Positions 11,540-23,200 of a stretch of DNA of 54,647 nt are shown here, in pieces. Position numbers and translations under genes: made by a program. The first letter of the stretch is position 1; each line of letters begins with the position of its first letter. Below the pieces are notes generated by a model that made no database searches, had not been told where the DNA came from, and was given only the letters and a program-made list of their open reading frames with translations. The stretch is from Halocaridina rubra (taxonomy: Eukaryota > Arthropoda > Malacostraca > Decapoda > Atyidae): NCBI GenBank assembly GCA_037179515.1, contig JAXCGZ010021340.1:1-54647 (forward strand), in the 5' to 3' direction.

Positions 11540-11846
11540 CCATGCAATAACTCTCTCTCACCCCAAAACAGGAATTCATTTAAATTGTTTGATGTAAACT
11601 AATAATTCACAACTGAATACTTATGCTCTCCGTTATCTTTACAGTTTTGCACAATCTCACCTGCGGGCCATTTAGGAAAGTCCGATCACCAACAATAACA
11701 AGATTTCACCCCACCTCCTCACCAACAGGAAAGCCCATTCGCCCGCAAGAGCGAATACCACGTACACTCCAAAAAAACCTCACCCCACCTGCTGGCCACA
11801 AGTGAAAGGTCCGCTCACCCTCAAGGGTGAACATCCAAGAACAAAA

Positions 11847-11859
11847 TTGGTACTAGGAC
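11847..11859. repeat. 13-bp target-site duplication, right copy
   Basis: An identical TTGGTACTAGGAC lies at 5102-5114. It directly follows the ACAAAA tail of the I-like element. Confidence 0.8.
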
Positions 11860-12639
11860 TAAGTTGAGTTATGACTTGCTTACAACGGTTCTTTGTTCAA
11901 AGAGGCGATGCAATAAGCGTTATCAAGGAGGTGAAGGGTTAATGGCTAAAATCCATTAGTGACCTATATTCCTTTCTCCAAGTCTTCTACAGCCAGCCTT
12001 CATAATAAACTACATATTATACATACGACTATACGGGTATACATGATAGAAATTAATAAGTACACATACTAAGTCTAAAAGTATACATTCATGTACTTAC
12101 ATTACAATAAACGAAACTATATGCAAAACAACACTTACATAATGTACGTAGAAATAAACTGTCTTGAAATATATTCAAGACAATATTTTCATTCTGTAGA
12201 ATAATATTGGAAACTCATTATATGTGTGCACATGCTTTCAGTTTCTCATTATTAACAGTGTGTCATTTCTGTTTCTGCAATTGCAGTGTCCTTTATTCTA
12301 CTCTGCCTGTGTGACAGAGGTAATCGTCGAGTTGAGGCCAAAGTCTTGGCATACGTCTGTGGTGCCGGGAAACGAAATCGTGCTCACCACCTCCGGGATT
12401 CGAGGCAGCATTTCATAAAATTCAATTAGAAAATTTAATTCAATTCTTTTAATGTCATTGCATTTCCAAAATTAAAAGAAAGTTGAATTCTGAGTTTCAT
12501 GTAAACGAGTAGTGGTATAATAACGGGTGGGGTGTTCAAGTACAAATATCTGTCCTGTCTGTTTGTGAGCTCTTAACCGAGTTCAGTACTTTGAGTCCCC
12601 TTAGTAAAACAGATTCATAACAACTCTCCATTCCCCCAA
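11860..12639. other. Unassigned AT-rich stretch
   Basis: No convincing gene or known repeat is seen. A GC-richer island (about 12300-12415) holds a short ORF without recognisable motifs. The left end of the minus-strand gypsy gag fades out at the right border. Confidence 0.4.
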
Positions 12640-13031
12640 CAGCAAACCCTAGCATCAAACTGATTGCCAAAATTACAGTCTTTGGCAAGTGCTTTGATAT
12701 CAGCATAAAGATTACACAGATTTTCACCAGGTTTCTTTTTTCTTTGCTGATATTGTATTAAGCTTCTGTGATAAGAAGGCTTGAAAATAAAATAACCTTC
12801 CAAAATCTCTACTAAATCAGAAAAATTCTTAAGAGGAGGCATATCTGGGACACATAGACTAGGTAGAGTGCTATATACTTCACTTCCTAGTGAAACAAGC
12901 AAGCAATTTTTCTTTTTAGCATTTTCAGTTATACCACTGTGGGCAAAATGTGCCTCAAGCATGGCCATCTACACATCAAAGTTCATTAGTTTGGGATTTA
13001 AAGGTTCAATTTTTGCATTTGTGGTAGCCAT
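12640..13031 (-). pseudogene. Ty3/gypsy gag, N-terminal fragment
   Basis: This is a minus-strand Gag-like fragment starting at the ATG 13029-13031. An in-frame TAG sits at codon 21, just before MAMLEAHFAHSG. It then reads KKKNCLLVSLGSEVYSTL, the LVEILEGYF block and IQYQQRKKKPGENLCN. This is the conserved retrotransposon-gag pattern seen in many arthropod Ty3/gypsy elements. Similarity ends near 12645 (NQFDAR), so the gag C-terminus and pol are absent on this strand. It lies downstream of the inverted LTR at 13237-13476, with a primer-binding-like TGGCGACGAGC on the minus strand (13207-13217) between them. Confidence 0.75.
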
Positions 13032-13236
13032 GGTTAGCCTAGCCTAGGTAACAGATGAAGTATTTTTCAAAAACAACAAAAGCCAATCTTCATTACCTCA
13101 GTCCACGTAGCCTAGCATAAGCTTTAGAAATTCCACTTATCTCTTGAAAAGCGGAGATCATAATGGGTCAAAAACAGCTTCAAAGCGTTGAGACTCAATC
13201 TAGACAGCTCGTCGCCAAAAACATTTAGTCTATATC

Positions 13237-13476
13237 TGTTAATTTTACTTTAGGGTCAAATAAAACCTATAATAAATCTAGGGCTTTATAGTTGAAGCTG
13301 GTATAAACAAAACAAGCCACTCATCTGGGCATCAGCAATAGACGAATCAAGTATAAGTACAAAAATATCAAAACAAGAGAATTGAACTCTAATTAATAGG
13401 AAATAAACACTAATTAGAAAGCAATCAGAATAAATAATAAGAAACAATAATATATAATTATACCTCAACTCTCACA
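13237..13476 (-). repeat. Ty3/gypsy 5' LTR, minus orientation, with internal deletion
   Basis: Read on the minus strand, it begins TGTGAGAGTTGAGGTATAAT at 13476 and ends ATTAACA at 13237. It aligns end to end with the plus-strand LTR at 14725-15080 but lacks about 115 bp. The gap falls between two CCTAT strings in the longer copy, as expected for a deletion between short direct repeats. Its TG end is joined directly to internal pol sequence reading the other way. Confidence 0.8.
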
Positions 13477-14617
13477 GTCACAGTATGATTATGACTTAAA
13501 CTTAAAAGCAGGAAAAGATAATGTTGTTGTGGGTGCACTCAGTCGGTTGCCAGTACTAGATTCTAGTTTGGATTCTAGTACCCCTAATGAATATGTTCAT
13601 GTTATAGAAGCTTTGAATAATCAAGACATTTCTTTTGAAAATGTTAAGGTTTTGATGAGAAGTGCCCCAGTTTTATGTAAGGTTTTTCAATGTGTGAAAT
13701 TGGGTTGGATTAGTGACCCAGTATTGTTTTATTACTCTTTTGTCATATCAGATTTAAGCATTTATGATGGTGTTCTTTTGTATCGGAACCGTGTAATTAT
13801 ACCTGCTGATATGTGCAGTGCAGTACTAGAACAGCTGCATGTAGGTCATAATAGCATGAATGCAATGAAAGCAGAAGCACGTGATTGGATGTGGTGGCCC
13901 AAATTGGACCAGGACATTTCAGAAATAACTAAATCTTGTGAACTTTGTTTCTTCTAATGGCTTAGTCGAAAGGGAAATAAAAACTTTCAAAGAGGGTCTT
14001 AGTAAATATACTGATGGGGCTATTAATACCAGAGTATGTAGGTTTTTGTATAATCATATAAGAGCTGCACATTCCTCCACCGGGAATACTCCAACTGATA
14101 TGATGATTACTTGTAACTTTTGGCGAACTGTAGAAAAAGTTAAACCTAAAGAAAAAAAAAGGAGAAGGCACTGCAGAAAGAATGTAAACTTGAAAAATCA
14201 GAATATAATGTAGATGATGCAATTTTTGTCAAAAATTATTATCAAGGTAAGCCTTGATTAGAAGGTAAAATCTTAGAAGTACTTGGTGTTTATAACTACA
14301 AAGTACAATTTAAAAATTTTGGCAATATAGTTTGGAAAAGACATTCAGACCAACTTATGCCTAGATTTACTCCTAGTGAAGAAGTATGCATTTTTCCCAG
14401 TAATAATCAGAATTATGGAGGTACTTGTAAGCTAATTTTGCCTCCTATTCCAACTAGTCTTACATCAAGTTCTGATGTGATTAATGAACCAGAGAGCAAT
14501 GTTATAAATCCTAATAGCATGGTTGAGAGTTCTGATTACTCCATGTATGTACCCATGACAATACCAGAACCAGTACCCCTTCGTAGGTCTGGTAGAACTA
14601 TAAAACTGCCAGAGTAG
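13477..14617 (+). pseudogene. Ty3/gypsy pol remnant (RNase H end, integrase zinc finger and C-terminus)
   Basis: This plus-strand fragment of gypsy Pol starts within the end of RNase H (YDYDL, then GKDN and ALSRLP). It continues through the integrase HHCC zinc finger: the His pair in LHVGHNSMNAMK, the Cys pair in CELC. At about 13950 the frame jumps to SNGLVEREIKTFKEG, the block around the third catalytic Glu, so the integrase core with the two Asp residues is deleted. The tail continues through VWKRHSDQL and PLRRSGRTIKLPE to a stop at 14615-14617, with one stop near 14256. A polypurine tract (GGGAAAAGGAAA, 14713-14724) directly precedes the 3' LTR. Confidence 0.85.
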
Positions 14618-14724
14618 TTACATTTACAAAGTAGGTATATATTCAAAGTTAACTAGTGTTATAATTATAGCCATTTGAATGTTTTGAAATTAGAAGTTGA
14701 TTTTTCTTCTATGGGAAAAGGAAA

Positions 14725-15080
14725 TGTGAGAGTTGAGGTATAATTATCTATTATTGTTTCTTGTCATAAATTCTGATTGTTTTCTTATTAGTATTTATTT
14801 CCTATTTGTTTGCATTTATTTGTAATATTAATTGGTTTATGCTTGTTTCTATTAATTCTCGATGATCTACTAAATAAACAAACTTAGTATACATTATAAA
14901 GGTTCATAGCTTCTAATCCTATTAAATAGAGTTTAATTCTCTTATTGTGATATTCAAGTATTTAATCTTGAATCATCTATTGTTGATGCCCGCATGAGTG
15001 ACTTTTTTGTTTATACCATCTTCAAGAATAAAGCTCAAATTTTATTATATGTTTTATTTTACCCAGAGCTTAAAATTACA
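14725..15080 (+). repeat. Ty3/gypsy 3' LTR
   Basis: A 356-bp segment beginning TGTGAGAG directly after a polypurine tract and ending AAATTACA. It is the longer partner of the inverted LTR at 13237-13476. It ends in I-like ORF2 sequence, so the gypsy element inserted into an older I-like copy. Confidence 0.8.
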
Positions 15081-15360
15081 AGACTTAAGACGTAACAAGT
15101 ACCGTCTGAGATTTGGTTATAAGTGCACCTGGAAAACAGTGGAAGATGTCGTTAAGGAATACACCTTCTGTGAGGAAGCCTCACCACATCCACTGCTCCA
15201 CTACATCCTCGAATGTGCAGTCTTTTCTGAAATTCAGTGGAAGACTAGTGCTCTGGTAACACCTAGCATGGATCCTAACGCCCTTCATGTTGCTAGCTTC
15301 ATAATTGGAATAGCAACAATGAACTTCATGGATAGCCTGCTGATCATTAACAGTTAGTAC
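15081..15360 (+). pseudogene. I-like retrotransposon ORF2 C-terminal fragment
   Basis: The segment encodes NKYRLRFGYKCTWKTVEDV, then a Cys-His region (TFCEEASPHPLLHYILEC) and MDPNALHVAS up to a stop at 15355-15357. It matches the C-terminus of ORF2 at about 11260-11530. It keeps the Gln-Trp codons where the full-length element has a stop at 11399, which supports reading that stop as a mutation. The rest of this copy is missing; its right part may extend to about 15500 as 3' UTR. Confidence 0.8.
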
Positions 15361-15786
15361 TCTCCTCATTAGATAACCAGGCAACAACTCATGCTCTTTG
15401 TCAAGACATTAGCTCATGAGATTAAAAACCTGTTCCTGAACCTCTCCAGCACGAGCCCAACACACACTGGTGTGGCTCCAAAAGGAAGCCTTGTCCTTGC
15501 TAGTCATCAGCAAGACCCCTTATTTTTATTTACTTTTCTCTTCCATATTTTGTTCATCCATTTATTTTTCATTTTTATATATTCTTAAATTTGTTTTTGT
15601 CTAGTTTCTCTTACCCTTCCTTCCTAGTGGTCCTCTAGGGTTTAAAAGCTTGCAAGCGGCACCATCACCTCTCCCCTTTTCACCCCTATCCTATCTCAAC
15701 TTTCCCCTTCCTCTTTATAAGGCACCTCAAAAATTGAAGGAAACTATTAATTTTGAGCAGAACACCTTCTTATCTCTACATATGTA
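15361..15786. other. Unassigned, pyrimidine-rich stretch
   Basis: The first ~150 bp may be the 3' UTR of the preceding I-like fragment. The rest is T/C-rich with no recognisable gene. Confidence 0.4.
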
Positions 15787-16409
15787 CAGTAACCCCTCGT
15801 ATATTGCAAGGGTTTGGTTCTGGGACCGGCCGTAATAGGTGAATTTCCACCAAGTAAGATCACAATATATACATAGGTATTTTACATTTATTTTTACCTT
15901 TACTGTATAAACCCTCCCAGCTCTGTTAATAAAAACCACCCTTTACTATATTAATAACAGCATGCAAATGTAAGTTTATATGAAAGTGATAGGTAAACTT
16001 ACCGTGAATGAGGTGAGGATGACGTGACATTCTCATATACATAGCTATTTTACATTTATTTTTACCTTTACTGTATAAACCCTCCCTGCACTGTTAAAAA
16101 ACCACACTCTACTTTATAAATAACAGCATGCAAGCGTAAATTTATATGAATGTGTTAGGTAAACTTACCGTGAATGAGGTGATGATGACGTATATAGACT
16201 CTAGAGGATTTTATTCTGCAGCTAATGACAGTTTTACGGCTGCTTTTTGCGAGAGAGGAACATGGTAATGGGGAATTGCTGTCTCTGTTTCTTCTTTTGT
16301 TGGAAGATGGTCTTGTAAGGAATCAAGGCATCATTGAGAAGATTGCAGAAGGTCACCGAACGAACCATATTATCGTCATGTTCTTGTGGGAGTTGTTAGA
16401 CTGCTTTCA

Positions 16410-18008
16410 CATATTCATACATGGCTGCCAGAAGTTCGATTGTAAGGCCAGGTTCTTCGATTTCTTTGTGCGTTTCCTCTGGTTGTTCTTCATCCTCTTC
16501 TTTGCTCACTGATTTTGTCATTTCCTACAAGTCTTCATCAGTCAAAGGCTGCGAGTAGCAGTCGATCAGTTCATTCACGTCTTCGTGAGTCAAATCTTTA
16601 AAGTCTCTCCTCCTAGCAATGCAGCCAACTTCACAGCTTGCGCAACTGCCGAGTTATGTACTTCATCAGGGGCGAATCTCTTGTAGTCATAGATGACTTT
16701 GGGCCACAGTTTCTTCTAGCTGGCATTGATTGTGGCCGGCTTCATCTCACTGATTGCTTTCTGAATATTTTGAAGGCATGTAGCAATTGTGTAATTATGC
16801 CAGTAAGTCTTCATTGAGAATTTTTTGTCCGAATCTCTGGATTCAGCCAGCTTCGCCAGGGCATTTCGTGTGTAGAGGGCCTTAAATGCACGAATAACGC
16901 CTTGATCCATAGGCTGAATCAGTGATGTTGTATTCGGCGGCAGGAACTCTACTTGAACACCGTCATATTCAAGATTAGTTGCGTGGCCACCAGCATTATC
17001 CATCAAAAAAGGGACTTTATATTCAAGGCCCTTTTCCGCAAGATAAATTTTGACCTGAGAGATAAAGCATTGGTGAAACCAGTCTAATGTGAGGCTTTTC
17101 GTGATCCAGCCCTTAGGGTTATGCATCCAATACACTGGCAATAGATTCTTATTCTTATTCTTCAAACCCCTAGGGTTTTTTGACTTGTAGATAAGCCCGG
17201 GTTTTAACATGAAGCCCACACCATGCCTACACATGATGAGGGTAACGTGGTCTTTGTGAGCTTTAAATCCCGGGGCTTTAGCTTCTTCCTTGAAGAGAAA
17301 AGTGCGAGATGGCATTCACTTCCAAAATAACCCAGTCTCATCCATGTTAAACACTTGCTCAGGAGCATATTCCCCTTCAGTAATAATTTTCTTAAAATCA
17401 TTATTCACGTAATCTTCAGCTGCAGCTGTATCTGCAGAGGCAGCTTCGCCATAAACCGAAGCGCTCTTTAGGATATAGCGTTTTTTAAATTTGGCAAACC
17501 ATCCCTTGCTTGCCACAAAAGATTGTTTCCTCAGTGGAGAATCGCTGCAGGGTCCTGGTTGTGGGTCGTCGATATTTTCTTCTCTCTCCTCCTCTCCGTG
17601 GTCGCCACTGTCGTCGTCAGGTTCATTTGTAGCAAATGTGTTGTACAGTTTCTTTGCCTTTATTTGTATGATATTGGTGTCTACGCTGATGTTCTTTTTT
17701 CTGCAATCAGCAATCCACAGGGCCAAAGCAGATTCCATCTGCACTATTATCTTATTGCGGAGTGTTACGAACCTCTTTGCTGTTTTACTAAATGAAATAG
17801 TTGCTGTTTTCCTGATATTTGCCTCGTCCTTTTTGATGTAGCGAACAGTAGATTCGTTGAGGCCAAAATGGTGGCCGACATCCGCAAACCCTCTTCCTTC
17901 TTTCAGCATATCTAACAGTTTTGCCTTATCTGATATGGTTAACATCTTCCTTTGCCACTTAGGCTTACTACCAGAAGCCTTAGAAGATGAAGGACACTTG
18001 GGAGGCAT
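16410..18008 (-). pseudogene. Tigger/pogo-like transposase (TIGD1-like), inactivated
   Basis: A DDE/D transposase with CENP-B-type DNA-binding helices. The ATG at 18006-18008 starts MPPKCPSSSKASG. The first HTH is KMLTISDKAKLLDMLKEG, ending NESTVRYIKK. The second DNA-binding domain lies around SALALWIADCRKKN. The DDE_1 core keeps all three acids: MDETGLFWK, FLMDNAGGH and QPMDQGVIRAF. Damage: in-frame TGA at 17316-17318, consistent with CGA to TGA; TAG at 16716-16718, where Trp is expected; and a frameshift near 16612. Relics of the acidic C-terminus continue to about 16410. TIGD proteins are domesticated relatives, but the stops and nearby terminal repeats argue for a dead transposon here. 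Confidence 0.9.
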
Positions 18009-18080
18009 TGCAGAGGTTGAAATAAGTGAGTAAAGAAAGTCACAAGCACAACGTATTGAGAAGAACAATGTGAATGGCGC

Positions 18081-19922
18081 CCATGCCAGAGAGAAATGGT
18101 TCGATAATGAGTGTAAAAGAGCTAAGGAGTGGAGAGACAAATACTGGAAAAGGTATAGGAGGAGAAAGAACATAAATGCATGGCAAGCCTACAAAAGAGC
18201 AAGAAATGACTACCTAAGTAAAAGAAGAGAGGCAGAGAGAGACTATGAGAGGGACATCACCAGGAAGGCTAAAGAAAATCCCAAGCTTTTCCACAGCTTT
18301 ATCAGAGGAAAACTGAAGGTAAAAGAACAGGTTTTAAGGCTTAAGAGAGAGGATGGAAGCATCACTGAGACGGATGAAGAGATCTGCAAAGAATTGAACA
18401 AGGAGTTTCAGTCAGTATTTACAGTAGAAAATACCCCACCCCCTCAGATTGCAGAGATAGAAGTTCAAGGCCGGTATTAGAAAACATCAACCTTACAGCC
18501 ACAGAGGTGTGCAAAGCGCTGATGAAGTTAGATGTTCATAAAGCTACAGGTCCTGATGACATATCCCCTCATGTACTTAAAAAATGCGCAAACTCAATAT
18601 CAGTGGCACTAAGTATAATATTTAAAAAGTCACTGGAGTCAGGGAAGATTCCAAGATGCTGGAAACAAGCAAACGTGATTCCTACCTTCAAATAGGGAAG
18701 GAGGGATACAGCTCTGAACAATAGACCAGTTTCCTTGACCAGCATAGTTTGCAAAGTTATGGAGAAACTACTAAGGAAACATATCTCTCTTCACTTGGAA
18801 TCCTTCAAGTTTTTGTCAGAAAGCATTTGACACTGTTCCATATGGGAGACTTATTAGGAAGCTGCAAGCATTGGCTAGAATAGGTGGAAATGTCTTGAAA
18901 TGGATAAAGACTTACCTAGAAGGAAGGGAAAAGAGGGTTAGAGTAAGACACCCAGTGTCTGAATGGAGAAGAGTTAGTAGTGGAGTTCCACAGGGTTCAG
19001 TTTTAGGGCCACTTTTGTTCCTTGTATATGCAAATGACCTACCAGAGTCTGTAAATTCATTCATGAATATGTTTGCAGATGATGCAAAGATTGTGAAGAA
19101 AGTAGGAAACGAGAACAATGGTAGAGAACTTCAGGAAGATCTAAATAGTCTGCACGAGTGGTCAGAACAGTGGCTAATGAAATTCAATACTTCAAAATGT
19201 AAAGTAATGAGAATGGGTACAAGTGCAAGAAGGTCCAAGCTTGACTACTCGATGGCTGGAGTACAACTTCAAGAGACAGAAAATGAGAGAGATCTAGTAG
19301 TAAACATACTAGCAGCTTTGTCTCCAGAAATACATATAAATGGCATAGTAAGGGCAGCATATGCCTTCTTATCAAATGTATGGGTAGCCTTCAGGCACAT
19401 GGACAAGGAAATGTTCAGAAATATTTATATAACCTATGTGAGGCCAAAACTCGAATATGCAGCCCCCATTTGGAATCCGCACTTGAAAAAGCACTTAGCT
19501 AATCTTGAAAAAGTTCAAAGACATGCCACGAAACTGGAGCCAGAAATACGTAATCTCAGTTATGATGAGATGCTGAGGGAATTAGACTTACCATCACTCG
19601 AAGCTAGAAGAGTGAGGGGGGATATGGTGACAGTCTTTAACTTCCTTCATGGTTATATTATGATAGGGATCAATATTTTGATATGGCAGGCTGTAGAACT
19701 AGAGGTCATAGTTTGAAGCTTTGTAAGAAAACTCCTTCGCAGGATGTAAGGAAATACTTTTTCAGAATAAGAGTAGTTGATAATTGGAATTTGCTAAGCG
19801 AGGAGGTAGTTAATGCTATCTCAATCAATAGTTTTAAGGACAGGTATGATAAGTGAACCGATCAGGAGACGGAAAGATACGAACTTTGTGCTCTTTCCCG
19901 TAAACACAATTAGGTAATCACA
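18081..19922 (+). pseudogene. CR1/L2-like retrotransposon ORF2, copy 2 (nested in Tigger A)
   Basis: A 5'-truncated CR1/L2-like copy starting at HAREKWFDNECKRAKEW. It runs through RT (SSGVPQGSVLGP, FADD) and the C-terminal domain to the 3' UTR, ending GGTAATCACA. Compared with copy 3, a 125-bp deletion at about 18818 (copy 3 positions 50318-50442, between two CAG strings) removes the region with the first catalytic Asp and shifts the frame. Further stops lie at 18478 and 18693. The copy interrupts the Tigger A 5' region. The matching unoccupied sequence is near 28958 in Tigger C. Confidence 0.88.
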
Positions 19923-20690
19923 TGTGAGTTAGACTGAATGGGTGAGGCGAGATAATGGAAGATGGTGGGAGAACCAAGCTTCAATCAAAGAGCCAATCAG
20001 ACCCCATGATACAGAACATACAGAAAAACAATTATGTGATTTGTCATCTCCCACCCTTTCAGCCAATAGTATCCTATGAACTATCTCATGTAGGTGCGAG
20101 ACTTTGCATTTTCCAAGACGCCAATACAGTATACGCTATCGTACAGTATTTCGCAAGGTGCAATACTGTGAGTTATATGCTTAAATTTATGTTTTTTACT
20201 ATTTTTTACTGTTTTATTATTCTTAGGCTAGGAAATACTTTTTCTTTTGTCAATGAAATAATGAAAATACTGGAAATTTTAATATATACTAGCTCACATA
20301 GGTGCGACCCTTTTCGTTTTCAGAAACGCTGATACCGTTATCGTATTTTACATGGAGCAATACTGTGAGTATTTATGTTTTTTGCTATTTTATTAATCTT
20401 AAGCTAAGAAATAAAGTTTTTTATCAATAAAATAATGAAAACACTGGAAATATTAATATATACTAGCTCACACAGGTGCGACCCTCTGCGTTTTCCGAAA
20501 CGCCGATACTAGTATCGTACTTTTTACAGTGCAGAGTTACATGTTTAAATTTATATTTTCTTTTTATTATTTCTTACTGTTTTATTATTCTTAGGCTGGA
20601 AAATATATTTTTTTAGCGATAAAGATAATAATAAAAAAAAGTGTTAATGAAATAAAAAGAAAAAGCCATATGCAAAAAAAATAAAGCAAA

Positions 20691-21442
20691 TTAGAAATAA
20701 AAATAAAAATGAAATTTTTATATAAAAAATTACATCTTAAAATATCACAACACAAAAATAACTTATATAATTCATTTACAGTCACTGACAATGCATAACA
20801 TAAAACACTTTTTCCTAATATGTGAACATTTTTTAAATTTCCTTAGTGATTAAAACTTATAATTTATATAATTCCGGATAAATGTTCAACTTATCCTGTA
20901 CTTGTGTAATTATTGAAGATTCAATAATGACTAGGTTTTTGCAAGAACATATTACTTGCGAATTTTCCCAGTCCATTTCATGCTTTGTATTATTTGTATG
21001 TACAAAGAACGCATTTAAATACCCCCCCACCCTCCCTCTTCTAATGCGTGATCTGTGTTACCTTATTCTAACTTGTAGTGTTTTTCCTGTCTGACCAGTA
21101 TATACAGAATTACAATTTTGGAAATGTATGGAATATATACACCCTCTTTCTGATTTTGGGGCATTCCTTGCTATTACTGTACATTAATAACACAGTCCGA
21201 ATTCTTCAAAATAACAATTACATTAAAATTCATTAAGAACCTTGGTAATTCTAGGAAGATAGAACGGAATGGTAAACATAAAAGATTAGATTTTTTGAAC
21301 GGCTCTCTTACACAAATTGAAGAGAATGTTTTATTTGGTTTCCTGTATGAATATTCAATAACCCACCTTGGATATTTCAGTTTTTCTCAAATTTCAAATA
21401 TACAATCAGTCTCTCTATCCATAAATTCCATACTTACAACAC
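20691..21442. other. Unassigned AT-rich stretch
   Basis: No gene or recognisable repeat is seen. Composition is strongly A/T-rich and only short chance ORFs occur. Confidence 0.4.
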
Positions 21443-22075
<633 letters not shown>

Positions 22076-22140
22076 AAACTATCCTTGTCCAAAAATATGT
22101 ATCTATTTGCTCTCGTAACTTACAATCATAAGTTAAGATA

Positions 22141-22420
22141 GTGGAATGGTAGCAATGGATTCTCTCGTAGCTGTCGAATGTTGGCCTGGCCAATCTCTTT
22201 GAAATTGGCGCTGGTAATGTTGCGCCTGCGCCAATAGGAGCCACCTGCCCCAGCAACCAATCAGAGAGCAAGAATGCTCACAAAACGTGTGATGGGCTGA
22301 ACGCAGAGCACAGTATAAAAATGACGATGTCCAATGGTGGGCTTCTCCTACTGCAATAAAGAACTTTTCTCGTATTTTTGTCTTGACCCGGCTATCTGCA
22401 GTTGTTTTGTTTCATTGTAG
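22141..22420 (+). promoter_or_regulatory. LTR-like promoter segment (CCAAT boxes, TATA, AATAAA)
   Basis: Several CCAAT strings lie at about 22190-22260 and 22330. A TATA box (GTATAAAAATG) follows near 22312, and AATAAA lies ~45 bp downstream (22356). CCAAT, TATA and a close polyadenylation signal together are typical of the U3-R part of an LTR. No matching second LTR or internal ORF was seen, so a solo LTR or a gene promoter are both possible. Confidence 0.4.
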
Positions 22421-23158
22421 TTTAAGTATCTCAGTGTTGTGATGTCGGCATTTTAAGTTTTGTAAGTGTGGCCTAAAACTCCGGAGGTAATTATGTAGGC
22501 GACGGGAGGACAGTGCCGTTCGGTCACCATAAAAGTCTTCTGTATGGAGAACTTGATCGGGCAGAATTAATGTGCGCTGTATTACTGGAAGAAAAGAAAT
22601 ATGACGACCAGGTGAGGAGAGATAGATTTCTGTATGAAGGGTGAATTCCAAGACTAATTTGGGCTACGACCTTGAGTCAAGATCTTGGGTGGGTGGGAAG
22701 GGGGGGGGGTGGGGTGGTGTATGGTGAGCCTATGGCAGGTCTCCGTGGAAACGACCCCCTTTTTCGTGAACTTTCACTTTTGTTTTTTCTTCTTCTTTCA
22801 TAGGTATCAATATCGTGTTCATGGCATGACTTAATAGTAGTCCCTGTAAACTGAATTCGATAACACTATAATTGTGTAGTTATGTGTTGTCGCGCCTGTC
22901 AGATGTGGGCTGCTAGTTGACAGCCTAGTAAAAGCTCAGAAAACTTCCACTGGTTAGATTGAAGTACCAAATAGCATGAGACACTATTATTAAAGTTTGA
23001 ATAATTTGTAGCCCATGGATTGAAAAATCGGAATATTTTAGACCCACTTTTCAAAGAAGAATCGTAATTCATATACTACTTCATATACACATAGGATTAT
23101 GTAAATAGTTATTTTTCTATTATAGGTTGCTCTTCATGCCCCAAGAAAATAGTTTTGT

Positions 23159-23200
<42 letters not shown>

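Larger units (their letters stand above)
5115..11846 (+). mobile_element. Full-length I-like non-LTR retrotransposon with RNase H
   Basis: This is a 6732-bp element with both ends defined by a perfect 13-bp target-site duplication. In order it has a 1.2-kb 5' UTR of tandem monomers, ORF1 (nucleic-acid binding, three zinc knuckles), ORF2 (AP endonuclease, RT, RNase H, Cys-His C-terminus) and a ~300-bp 3' UTR ending in a short A-rich tail (ACAAAA). An RNase H domain downstream of RT, together with a CCHC ORF1, places it in the I/LOA-like part of the Jockey-I group. Both ORFs are broken and the RT catalytic motif is mutated, so it is a structurally complete but dead copy. A second, 3' fragment lies at 15081-15360. 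Confidence 0.85.
15787..20690 (-). mobile_element. Tigger/pogo-like DNA transposon A, split by a CR1-like insertion
   Basis: A Tc1/mariner-superfamily element in minus orientation. Its 3' terminus is at 15787 (CAGTAACCCCTCG, next to a TA at 15785-15786). Two copies of a ~168-bp subterminal repeat follow (anchors 15903 and 16071), then the transposase (18008 to about 16410) and a 5' region to about 20690. That 5' region holds about three units of a second ~180-bp repeat with the anchor TAGCTCACAYAGGTGCGAC. The sequence 18081-19922 is a later CR1-like insertion; the halves match an uninterrupted relative at 28091-29709. The right terminal repeat was not recognised. Confidence 0.75.

Noticed and set aside
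12224..12418. Short ORF in a GC-richer island
   Set aside because: No recognisable domain on either strand and no conserved context; not enough to call a gene.
16716..18008. Domesticated TIGD-type host gene
   Set aside because: All DDE acids are present, but in-frame stops, a frameshift and adjacent terminal repeats mark a dead transposon.
22412..22651. Minus-strand 79-codon ORF downstream of the LTR-like segment
   Set aside because: No motif, no start context and no relation to neighbouring elements that I can recognise.
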